From contig JAHLEZ010000040.1 in the NCBI GenBank assembly GCA_020726505.1, forward strand, positions 310,001 to 374,000: a DNA stretch of 64,000 nt, given 5' to 3'. The DNA is from Leptodontidium sp. MPI-SDFR-AT-0119. Lineage: Eukaryota; Ascomycota; Leotiomycetes; Helotiales; Leptodontidiaceae. Below, one piece after another: positions 10,900 through 19,458 of this stretch. A program made the position numbers and the translations under genes. How positions within the stretch are numbered: position 1 is the stretch's first letter; every line of letters starts with the position of its first letter. The notes beneath the pieces are model-generated. The model made no database searches and was not told where the DNA came from. It was given only the letters and a program-made list of their open reading frames with translations.

Positions 10900-12295
10900 T
10901 CAATTAGCTGCGTGGAGGTGTTCCCAGCAGCCCTGACACTCAACGAACTGCCTCCGCACATGAACATCACTTGGGCGAATTGTGTTGTCTTCGCTTCTTC
11001 GACCCACGGCGTTTGCAGCTGTTTCTCGATATATCTTATGCACACTGATAAGGTGAAGTCGTACTGCTTCCCTCGAAAAATAGGAGGGCAAGCCACGTTC
11101 ACAGGCCCCCAAAGCGCATTCGTAGGTACCGTGGAATTTCTGGAGATGCGACTCCTGCTCTCCATCAGGAAGTATGTAGTCGCAGTGGTTTAACGTACAC
11201 CTAACGTTGTCGTGCTCCTCTCTCATGTGCTTGACAAGTTTGTCCTTCCTCGCGAAACCAATAGTGCTTGAATCGCAAGACTCAACAGTGCAAAGGTAGC
11301 GCGAACCTCCGTGGATAGCGGAGACATGGCGATCAAGGTCATGCTGTTTGCCAAATGGCTCCGAATAAGAGCAACCAGCAATAGTGCAACGGAGTGGAGC
11401 GACATGGATGTTGGCTAGGTGTGTTTTGAGGAGGTATTTATGCTTGAACACGGTTTCGGAGGAACAGTTTGGCCAGCTGCACTTGATTGGGCCATTCCAA
11501 GGACCGAGCAGCATTGCATCTTGATGCGACTTCAAATGAACGCTGGCCTCAGCCTCGTCTCGAAAAAGATAGTCGTCGGCAACACAGCTTGGCCAGGGGC
11601 AGCGAATTACCCTTCGCGATCGGGCGGTAACGGCGACAGATTGGTCATGTTCTGGTTCGTTGGCCATCAAATCAGACAGTTGGTGATCCGACAGTATAGA
11701 CAGTTTGTGATGAGACACTCTGCGCCCCGTTAGCGTGATTCTAAAAAAAAAAACCTCACCCAGATTGACGGCCTTCGGGAGGCGGTGCGCAGCCCATGCA
11801 CCAAGGCTCCAGAATAGTTTGTGCGACAGGGTCGGAATCGAGGTGATTGTGAGTTCCTGCTGATGCGCTCGACTCCATTTCGCTAGATTGGAAGCCGTTG
11901 TTCTGGGAAAGGCTGGAATCGTGATCCCATATGTTGAAGTGGTCTGGGAGATTGTGCTTGACAGCCGTGTTGCCGGTAGGCTGGAGAGGGAGAGTGGGTC
12001 CAATTTCGGCCCAGGCGGAGTTGTCCATCGCAAAGTTGTCCATCGCAAAGTTGTCCATCACAAAGTTGTCAGAGAGCTGGAACATATCGTTGGCCATAGT
12101 TCCATGTTGCTGATAATCGTTGTTCACAGTTGCATAGTCGTGTAATGTCTCGTTCCATGGGGAGCTGCCCATCTCGAAGTCCTGGGCCATATTGCTAGAG
12201 AGCATAGCGTCAGCGACACCTACACTAGCAGCATCGAAATCGAAGTATTCGTCTCCCTGAGAGTCCTGGAAGGTAGATTCCATGTTGGAGGCCAT
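10900..12295 (-). CDS. C2H2 zinc-finger protein, six fingers, 451 aa, two exons
   Basis: The ATG at 12295 (MASNMESTFQDSQGDEYF) follows a CAA-rich leader. Exon 1 is 12295-11760. A 40-bp intron at 11720-11759 (GTGAGG, eleven T, CTAAC branch point, CGCAG) is removed, and exon 2 is 11719-10900. Spliced length is 1,356 nt, exactly 452 codons, which supports the splice. Residues 1-180 are acidic and Asn/Met-rich, an activation-domain-like composition, and include a tandem MDNFA repeat. From residue 219 there are about six C2H2 units: CPWPSC..H..H, CSWPNC..H..H, CTIAGC..H..H, CTVESC..H..H, CTLNHC..H..H and CALGAC..H..H, several with CX4C spacing. The architecture is that of a fungal nuclear DNA-binding regulator. 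Targets cannot be told from sequence. The C-terminus after the last finger is short (ends LHAAN). Confidence 0.88.
12014..12070 (-). repeat. 15-bp tandem repeat encoding MDNFA units
   Basis: Within the N-terminal half of the C2H2 gene the unit GTTGTCCATCGCAAA (plus-strand reading) recurs about three and a half times, with one G-to-A variant. It is in frame, so each copy adds a pentapeptide of the MDNFA type (one unit reads MDNFV, one ends in MDNSA). Such arrays change length easily. Confidence 0.85.
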
Positions 12296-13303
12296 CTTGG
12301 ATTTTTGGTTGGTAAGTGCCGGAGATTGTTGAAATTGAGATTCGATTTCGTAGGGTCTGAGTTTTGCGATCTGTAGGGTTTGGAAGAAGTGAAGTTGTGA
12401 AAGGGGAGTCTCACGGTGTGTTGAAGAGGGAGAGGCGATCCAAGCGCTGGAACCGAGGGCGACGAAAAGGCGGCAACTCGTGTGAACTGAGAGCAGCAGA
12501 GCGTCACATGACTGCGCTAGTCCTTCGCACATATGCTTAACTTGCGTATTCCTAAGATTGAGTGCGCAAAAGCCCGTAACCCCACGCCCACCTCTCCCAG
12601 TGCTTATCACGGGGGCAGATCATAAATCTGCGGACGCCTAAAATTAAGTCGACACAACATAAGGTCCCTTACCGTAGCTTGTCTCGGGGGAATTTGCTTA
12701 TATCTGCTGCGTAAGCTCGGATTCATTTTGTCGACACAGATTTCTTCGGTGTCGCTTGTGGAAGGAAAATATTAAATCTGCGGAGCTTAAAATAAGTCTA
12801 CTTCTGAGAATTTCCTTGTCGTCGTATAGGACAGCATGTGCTTTGATGTCTACTTAATATTAAGTCTGTAAATGAGAATATTCTCAACGTCGTACGTTAG
12901 GAGGGTATATGCTTATATTTACTAGAAGTGGCTCACTTTGCCCGTGACCTATGGACAGCCGTCAACTCAAAATCTACAACAGCTTCCATCAAAACCCGAT
13001 TCGTCCCCGTTCGCTTTACAGTCACTTGCAATATCGGCTTCGCCCCTTTCGCTTAAAGACGGTTGTGAGCACAGGCCAACTCATTTATTTTTGGCACTCG
13101 TCCTATCTCCATGCTCAGCCACATCTGCTCGTAGGCATCAGTCTGATTTTGAGAACGTTGAAACGCTACTGCGCCTCGCCAGAAGATTATAAGTTCATTT
13201 ACAATTCTGTCAATTTCTTCTGACTTTCTCAGTTTAACAAGTGCCTCGACCTCCGTTTGTCACTGGAACAAAAGTCCTTCACGAATACACCACCCTAACA
13301 ACA
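12296..13303. other. Intergenic region with dispersed imperfect repeats; promoters of flanking divergent genes
   Basis: Divergent promoter space between the C2H2 gene (minus) and the HET gene (plus). An imperfect motif beginning AAATCTGCGGA and continuing to AAGTC plus AC occurs near 12624 and near 12774, about 150 bases apart, with a looser relative (TAATATTAAGTCTG) near 12858. The open frames at 12938-13223 overlap one another and are not convincing genes. The last 60 bases before 13304 are C/A-rich as in a 5' UTR. Confidence 0.4.
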
Positions 13304-15079
13304 ATGAGGCTCCTCAATACCAGGTCTCTAGAGCTCAGGAGTTTTGTTCCTCGCGAACTTCCTGACTATGTTATTCTGTCGCACCGATGGGGACCGGAGG
13401 AAGTGACGTTAAAAGATATCATCAGATGTCCCGTCTCTGCTGTGGAAAATCCAGCTAGACAACTGATGGGCTTCTCGAAGGTCAAAGGGGCTTGCAAATT
13501 GGCTGCCGACGATGGATATGATTGGATCTGGATTGACAGCTGTTGCATCGACAAAGAGAGCTCTGCGGATGTGGACAAATCTATCAATTCGATGTGGACC
13601 TACTACACAAGATCAAATATCTGCTATGTATACATGGCGGATGTTCCGGACTACGAAACCGGTTGGGGCGTAAAGTTTCGAGAAAGCGAGTGGTTTACTC
13701 GTGGCTGGACATTACAAGAATTGATTGCACCTGTTTATGTTGAGTTCTATGCTGCGGACTGGTCCCCAATCGGCACTAAGCTGGAACGACATGAGGAAAT
13801 TGCAGCGATTACCACAATTCACAACGAACTTCTGGCCCAGAACCGGTCCATCGAGGCTTACGGCGCCGCAGAACGTTTTTCCTGGGCTGCTCATCGTCAG
13901 GTTACCCAGGAAGAGGACGAGGCGTATTCGCTTCTAGGCCTCTTTCAAATCCATATGCCAATGCTTTATGGAGAAGGCCGAGGGAGGGCATTTGCGAGAC
14001 TACAGGAAGCAATTTACCTCTCCACATGCGACGATTCAATCTTCCTATTCTGCTACAGTCCCCATATCGATAGTCAGCCTTTGCTCGCTGATTGTCCAAC
14101 CCGCTTTTGCCAGAGAGCACAATGTGAGCCATGTCAACGCCAGGGTGGCACGCAATGCTTCCCTTCTCAGGTCCCATACACTGTCGTTATGGAATCAGAT
14201 TTCTGGACGACTCAAGCACATGAGCAGATCATTACAACAGTCACGTCCTTCCGGAATGAGATATCAGTTCCACTTTATGTGGTGGAATATGCAGATATTT
14301 CAAGCAAATTGATATTCTTTGACGACAACGAGGACCGCACTTGGGCATCACACGTGGCAGTCCTCAACTATACGACGCAATTTCACTCGAGAGGCGCCTT
14401 TTGTCTACTCCTGTATCGACCGTCAGACTCAATAGTCCCGTGTTTCTATCGACTCTCGAACTTGCCGGCCATTTTACCAAATGTTGGAGAATTCACATCC
14501 AGGATACAGAAGACAAAGATACTCGTGCCTGGCCCAGTTCTCGGAGATAAAAACCCGAGAGTTGATACCACTTTCAGTGTTTCTACAGATTCGTATTGTG
14601 TTCAAGGGTGGACCGCCAAATGTGTCGATACTCGCGAAGTGCTGCGGATTCAAGAAAGCTCGGACACCGAGTTCGAAAACACTGCATTCAAGGTCCAGAC
14701 AGGTGATAAGGAATGGAAGAACCATGCTGAAGTTTCATGTCGTGTTGCTAGCAGTCAGAGCCTTGATGATCATCCTCAGATCTTGGTACAATTGGAAAAA
14801 ATTGTCGAGATTTGTAAGTGGTCAATTAAGGAAGTCTTCGAGGTGGGACCTCGCAGACGACTAGACAAGCACCGCATCTTTCTTGCTAAGACCCCTTCTG
14901 ATCGTTGTATGATCTGTCTCTCTAACGGAGAAAAGTTATCTGTTGGGCTTCGCCCCTTAGCAGCTATTAATTCCCCTTCAGATGCCAGGTTTATTAGTCA
15001 ACAACGGTATCAAATATTCATTCGGCCTATGAAAGAGGGACATATGGGTCATCGATTGGTTGATGTAAACTTAACTTAG
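13304..15079 (+). CDS. Heterokaryon-incompatibility (HET) domain protein, 591 aa
   Basis: The start at 13304 (ACAACAATGAGGCTC) gives MRLLNTRSLELRSF, the normal opening of this family; the frame is open 63 bases upstream, but that extension is not conserved-looking. The HET domain spans about residues 20-145, with YVILSHRWG at 22-30, WIDSCCIDK at 76-84, and RGWTLQELIAP at 133-143. The follow-on EDEAYSLLGLFQIHMPMLYGEG block at 204-225 is typical of the HET subclass often linked to ankyrin or NACHT modules. The remaining 365 residues have a Cys-rich segment (CPTRFCQRAQCEPCQRQGG, about 262-280) that might bind a metal, and no repeat domain. HET domains trigger cell death on recognition of incompatible alleles; here the partner is unknown. 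Single exon, no stops or frameshifts, ordinary codon use, so probably functional. Confidence 0.92.
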   Translation: MRLLNTRSLELRSFVPRELPDYVILSHRWGPEEVTLKDIIRCPVSAVENPARQLMGFSKVKGACKLAADDGYDWIWIDSCCIDKESSADVDKSINSMWTYYTRSNICYVYMADVPDYETGWGVKFRESEWFTRGWTLQELIAPVYVEFYAADWSPIGTKLERHEEIAAITTIHNELLAQNRSIEAYGAAERFSWAAHRQVTQEEDEAYSLLGLFQIHMPMLYGEGRGRAFARLQEAIYLSTCDDSIFLFCYSPHIDSQPLLADCPTRFCQRAQCEPCQRQGGTQCFPSQVPYTVVMESDFWTTQAHEQIITTVTSFRNEISVPLYVVEYADISSKLIFFDDNEDRTWASHVAVLNYTTQFHSRGAFCLLLYRPSDSIVPCFYRLSNLPAILPNVGEFTSRIQKTKILVPGPVLGDKNPRVDTTFSVSTDSYCVQGWTAKCVDTREVLRIQESSDTEFENTAFKVQTGDKEWKNHAEVSCRVASSQSLDDHPQILVQLEKIVEICKWSIKEVFEVGPRRRLDKHRIFLAKTPSDRCMICLSNGEKLSVGLRPLAAINSPSDARFISQQRYQIFIRPMKEGHMGHRLVDVNLT

Positions 15080-15432
15080 TGATGATCATAGAAAAATACC
15101 TCCCTGCGAAATCGATTGACATAAACATTCAATGACGAGATTGAATGAAAACCATTCCTGCGATTTATGGTACGGCGTTAGCGTCAAAAATGGTTGACTT
15201 GGTCTGTGCTCACAATTTCTTCCTGGCGAAAGTGTGCGAAGTCGATTTTGCAAGCGACTGTACACATTGTGAGCAGGAATAAAAATACCCTTGTAAGAAG
15301 CCGACACTTGACAACAACACAACAAGAACGCAATACCATACATATTCATTTTGATAGAACTTCTCCTCCCCTTCTTTGCTAATTCGTGCGCTTTAAATAT
15401 ATGATAACTTTAGATTTGATTGATTTATTATT
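15080..15432. other. Intergenic, nothing recognised
   Basis: 3' flank of the HET gene, which ends at 15079. No supported gene, repeat or structural motif was seen; the sequence becomes AT-rich toward the transposase remnant at 15433. Confidence 0.4.
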
Positions 15433-15770
15433 TTACAAAGCTAGGAACTCCTTTAGCGGCTCGCTATATGCTACCCTCTTATTGTGTGGGATTGGGGTTC
15501 GTCCCTCCACAGTCGAGGTCAATATTGAACATGCTAGTAGAGTAATAACCTCTCGATTCCCACCCTGCCTTGCTTTCGTTACTCTACCAGATTCATAAGC
15601 CTCTCGATTCATAATTCGTTTTAGCGTACGAGTAAATCCAATTAGGAATCCCTTCTCGTCAAAGTTCCATATATTATCCGCTGTGATGTGGTATTTCTCG
15701 ATCACTGTAGCTAACTAGGAGAAAACTCGTTTAACTTAGCATCAATTCAGAATAACACAAGAAAAGCAAC
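15433..15770 (-). pseudogene. Pogo/Fot1-type DDE transposase fragment
   Basis: Minus-strand frame containing IEKYHITADNIWNFDEKGF, the signature around the first catalytic Asp of Tc1/mariner-superfamily pogo/Fot1 transposases, followed by a Gly/Arg-rich loop and a short stretch resembling the next beta strand. Upstream, a few residues (VFS, ATVIEKY) continue the match through a stop at about 15715, so the fragment is degenerate at its N-terminal side. The downstream catalytic Asp and the third acidic residue are not found and no terminal inverted repeats were seen. This is a dead scrap, not an autonomous element. Confidence 0.8.
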
Positions 15771-16179
15771 GTGTAAATCAAACAAACCAAGTCGTAGAAG
15801 AGAATAAATATAAGCGCATATTCAGAGGAGACGTGTAAAAGCAGGGCGGTTTAAGCGCGAGGATGAATATCCCATGGGAACCTATAGACGAGTAGCGCTT
15901 GGTCGCATAGAAAAAGAAGGGCAAGCCTTAGGGCTGGATCTTTAAAAAGTTTCTAGGCAGGATTCATCCCGCAATACGCACGCGTTAGAGCATGGTCCGT
16001 CCCAGAAGCGAGTAAGCTTCCTCCGACAAGTGGACAGAGAGCAGCTCAAGCTCTGTGTGCCTACTTGTCTGCTGGGATGAATATGAGGACCTCATCCTTC
16101 TGTCGGCTAGTCCCAAAGTAGGAGCACGTACGGTCGAGGGAAGCGGCGTTCAAATATTTGACAGAAGGTTTCGTGAATC
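15771..16179. other. Intergenic, nothing recognised
   Basis: No supported feature. A minus-strand frame at 16061-16255 overlaps the start of the dead HET gene and is most likely a shadow of it. Confidence 0.35.
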
Positions 16180-16886
16180 CCCCTCTTGGGTTTTCATCCA
16201 TTGAAATCGGATACAAGCCCGCCGAATCTACGTGCTCCGCTACTCTCGGTAACATGGAAACCCCCTAAGCAAAGAACAACAAAGGATACTATTATTGAAA
16301 CACCATACCAGCATGGATATGATGATGTAGCTGACACGATTCGGAGGGCGCTAGACTCACTCGATTGGCAACCATTGTCGGATACCGCTGCACGAGCTTC
16401 AATAGCCCAACTTGCGCGGAGTACTTTGTTCAAAAGGAGATGGATAATTCAAGAGCTCTTCTTTGCAAAGCAGGCAAGTCTACATTAAAAGACACGAAAT
16501 ATCCTGTGGCAGTACTTTGAGGACGCAATCAGCTAGTTCTTGCAGTTAGATTTCGAGCATGAAGTTTTTAGCGAAGATTATGTAAACCTCAAGCGCCTAT
16601 AAACGTTGACAGATGCAGTCAGCAACGGAGCTCGTAGGAGTACTAATGGAGCTATCGAGGAATCTCTTCTCCAGCTCGATGCACTAGTCGCTAAATGTGC
16701 TGCTTTTGAGAACTCTGTCTACTACCCCAAGGATGTAATTGACGCGCTTGTGGGTATTGCGAACACGGGAAAATCTGCGCTGGGCTCAAGACTGAGGAAT
16801 TCTGAGGGCTACCCATTACTAAGCTACCAGAAGCCTACTCCATTCTCAGTGCTAGTGAGGTATGAAAGCTTCTTCACCCGTTCATA
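16180..16886 (+). pseudogene. HET-domain gene remnant (plus strand)
   Basis: The plus-strand frame carries LARSTLFKRRWIIQELFFAK, the RRW-IQE core of HET-domain proteins (the same place as the RGWTLQE motif in the intact gene at 13304). After a stop it continues with a region resembling the post-HET segment (LLQLDALVAKCAAFENSVYY, then KDVIDALVGIAN), which matches the usual 'DPRDTIYALLGIA' position. Stops occur near 16487 and in the 16500-16605 stretch, and there is no start region with the first HET motifs. The copy ends abruptly where a gag-like fragment begins at about 16886. I infer a broken HET gene truncated by a retroelement insertion or rearrangement. Confidence 0.65.
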
Positions 16887-17350
16887 GAAACACGCCCAGA
16901 ACTTGCGTCGTACGGGTGTAATAGATCATGGTTATACATGGGGGTAGGACCCGCGTCGACGAGAGGGGCGGAGGGTTCCGGGTGGTGGTCTTCCTGCCGT
17001 TCAACGGCTGGGGAAGGTTGAGGGGAGGAATGGCGTGAAGTAATGCGGTTTGCTAGCTGCAATTGTTGGTCTCCCAACGCCCGAACAGCTAAACTCATAG
17101 TCTGGTTCTGAGCTTCTTGCTCTTGTCTCATACGGAGGAGATACTCTTGCTGGGTACGGTGTTGTTGGTCTATTAGTTGTTGTTGTTGCTGAAGGAAAGT
17201 CTGAAACCAGGGCGGCGGTACTTGAGGCTGGCCACCGACGAGGGGCTGTTGTTGTTGTTGCTGTTGACCGAACTGTTGCTGTAACTGTCTCTGTTGGTCT
17301 GGTTGTAAGACCATTCGGTCATGTTGCTCGTTCATGCTACTGTCAGACAT
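16874..17350 (-). pseudogene. Gln-rich gag-like fragment of an LTR retrotransposon
   Basis: A 158-codon minus-strand frame starts MSDSSMNEQHDRMVLQ and is dominated by Gln (QQQFGQQQQQQQ, then FLQQQQQLIDQQ), with a Pro/Ser-rich end. Such Gln-rich N-termini are common in fungal Gypsy gag proteins. It starts 48 bases from a candidate LTR (17398-17577) in the orientation expected for gag behind a 5' LTR. The frame stops at the junction with the dead HET gene, so nothing of pol remains. A host Gln-rich protein is the alternative. Confidence 0.45.
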
Positions 17351-17397
17351 GATGGAGAGTACAATTCGACTTGAATTGTAAAAGGAACTTATTCAGA

Positions 17398-17577
17398 TGT
17401 GACGGGCTAGCACCTAGAGCAAGGAAGCTAGATCGTATGTATGAACAGAATAAATAAGTTACAGGAGGAAGGGAGAACGAGCTCTCTTAAGTCTTCCTTA
17501 TATGAAGGAAGACTCGTCTGACTATGACTAATCGAGGCTAGCTAGCCGAGACTACTCAGGGGTATCAACCCCTTACA
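17398..17577 (-). repeat. Candidate 180-bp LTR next to the gag fragment
   Basis: Read on the minus strand the block starts TGTAAGGGGTTGATACC and ends GCCCGTCACA, so it has the TG..CA ends of an LTR, and the gag-like frame begins just downstream. No second copy is in the window, so the call rests on the ends and the position only. Confidence 0.4.
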
Positions 17578-17823
17578 ATAATAGAGGTCTAGGACTACTA
17601 GGGTCTAGGACTGTAAGAGGTTTATAAAGATCTATAATATAAAGGTTTTATATAAGTCTAGATAGTTTGCTTAAATAAGAGCTTTATACTTAACTTAAAA
17701 TATAAGCCTTATATCTGATTAATAATTTACCTTTACCTTATTTATAAGAAAATAAGAAGTAGGTTAATTTAATAATTAATTAAGTTATAGAAAGAGTAGT
17801 CAAGAAATCGTTTATTTTAAGTG

Positions 17824-18391
17824 ATTAGAATATGGGGGGTATCAGAATGGGGGACACAGACTTATTCTTAATATTTAGGAACTTATCTATAGGAACATAT
17901 AGGTCCTGGAGATCCCAAGGGCCCACCCCATAGGCCGGGACGGGTCCAAAAACCCATGGGCCTTGGGTACCCAAAGCGCGGTCTACATTCGAGACATAGC
18001 AACAGACGACCCATCGACCTCCTCGCTCAAGAACTTCCTTAGCTTTCGAATAAATGACTCCCATCCTCGTAACCTAGAGCCTTCTTTCCATAACGTCTTC
18101 TTGATTAATTCACAGAACGTCTATCCACAGCGTCGTAATATTGCTGCTTTGCAACTGCTGGAGCGCGGCGTATAGATTGCGGGTTACGGGCATGGGATGA
18201 CCGTTTATAGTGATTTCTTGCTTATTGGTGGGATTGCTCTAGTAGTACGAGAGTGCGCAATAAGGGGGAGGCGAGACTAGGGAGCTGTGGGTGAGGGTGC
18301 AGTAGATGGGCTCGGAGGTGGAGGAGGATGGTGGGCGAATGGTTAGGAAGCGGATTTCGAAGGCGGCGAAGTCGAGGGGCTTGTACTCCAT
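17824..18391 (-). pseudogene. HET-domain gene remnant (minus strand), N-terminal half
   Basis: The ATG at 18391 begins MEYKPLDFAAFEIRFLTI, a standard HET-protein opening. The frame then gives YCALSYY-stop where CALSYCWG would be expected, ITINGHPMPVTRNLYAALQQ, and TTLWIDVL-stop-INQED, the classic 'LWIDALCINQ' motif with its Cys codon replaced by TGA. A frame change near 18080 continues as RMGVIYSKAKEVL, the next HET motif, after which the match fades into AT-rich DNA at about 17820. At least two stops and one frameshift show it is dead. It points toward the gag/LTR scrap at 16.9-17.6 kb, and its 3' half is missing. Confidence 0.85.
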
Positions 18392-19458
18392 GGTTTGATA
18401 GTTTATATGAAGTGTCTATATTGTAGCTTAGGGATTTATTGTGCTGGAGAAACGGAAGACTGCGCGATTGGGGCTTCGAAGTTGATTCGGATCAACGACT
18501 AGAAACTTTGCAAAAAGCCTAGGCGGGAATGCAAAAGATGTTGCTTTCCCGGTGTATTAATCGGATTGTGTGTCCTCTCAGACGATCTTTAACAATCTCT
18601 TCACTCTTAGAATAGAATAACTTAAGCTTCAAGAACGAAAGAGAGTTCAGTTAACCACGCATGAATGTGGCGCTACACGACGAAATCGTGCATCTCATTC
18701 TTTAACTTTGATTTGATGCTGCATACGAGTTCTTCTTGGCCTAGCGCATTCGGGAAACTGCCATGTAATATCGGAAAATCAAGCCATCCTGCCCAAGAAA
18801 AGTATTCATAGCGTGAACAGACATGGTGAGGTGCTGCGATCGTACTCACTTTGAGTGACTTGCGTTGATGACCTACGCGCAGGAAGGTGGCGGCCCAGCT
18901 AAAGAAATGGAAGGAGGAAGTCGCAGTTGAGAGTCTTGAATTCGGGAAGTGATGCCAGCTGACTCCTTCCAAAACTTGGGAAGCGAAGCAAAGGAAGAAA
19001 GACTGCAAGCACGACCAATATGGCAGGAGGCCAGTTATATTTTGCAAAAGGGGAAAGTGGAACGGCAGAGGAAATTGGAAGTCGCAGAAAAGCAACCTTG
19101 GAAACTATTGCCGAAGTACAGAAACCTAACATAGCAGCAGAACAGCAAGTCCTCTAATAAGGAAGGAACCACTACGCTTGACATTTCTGAAAAGCCATTC
19201 TAGGTCATAATTCATCGAGATAAGCAGTTGCGCCAAGAATTTGTATTAAAAGAAAAAGAGAATGATGGCCTAAACCCAGCCCCAAACCTAGCCCAAGCCC
19301 CCGCAGCGAGTCGCATCCTATGACTTGGTTTCCGCAAAAAATTCCTTCGGTTGCCGCAAAGCCCGTGTTGGGCCTCCAACTTGTTGGCCTTTGCGCAATG
19401 AATACTTGCCAAACTCTGCTGCAATGAATATTTTGCGTCGTGGTGAGTGCCCTGTAAG
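18392..19458. other. Intergenic, nothing recognised
   Basis: No gene I can support. Overlapping frames on both strands at 18673-19134 lack conserved features. The first 200 bases are the upstream region of the dead HET gene, and the last part is the 3' flank of the Zn2Cys6 gene. Confidence 0.4.
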
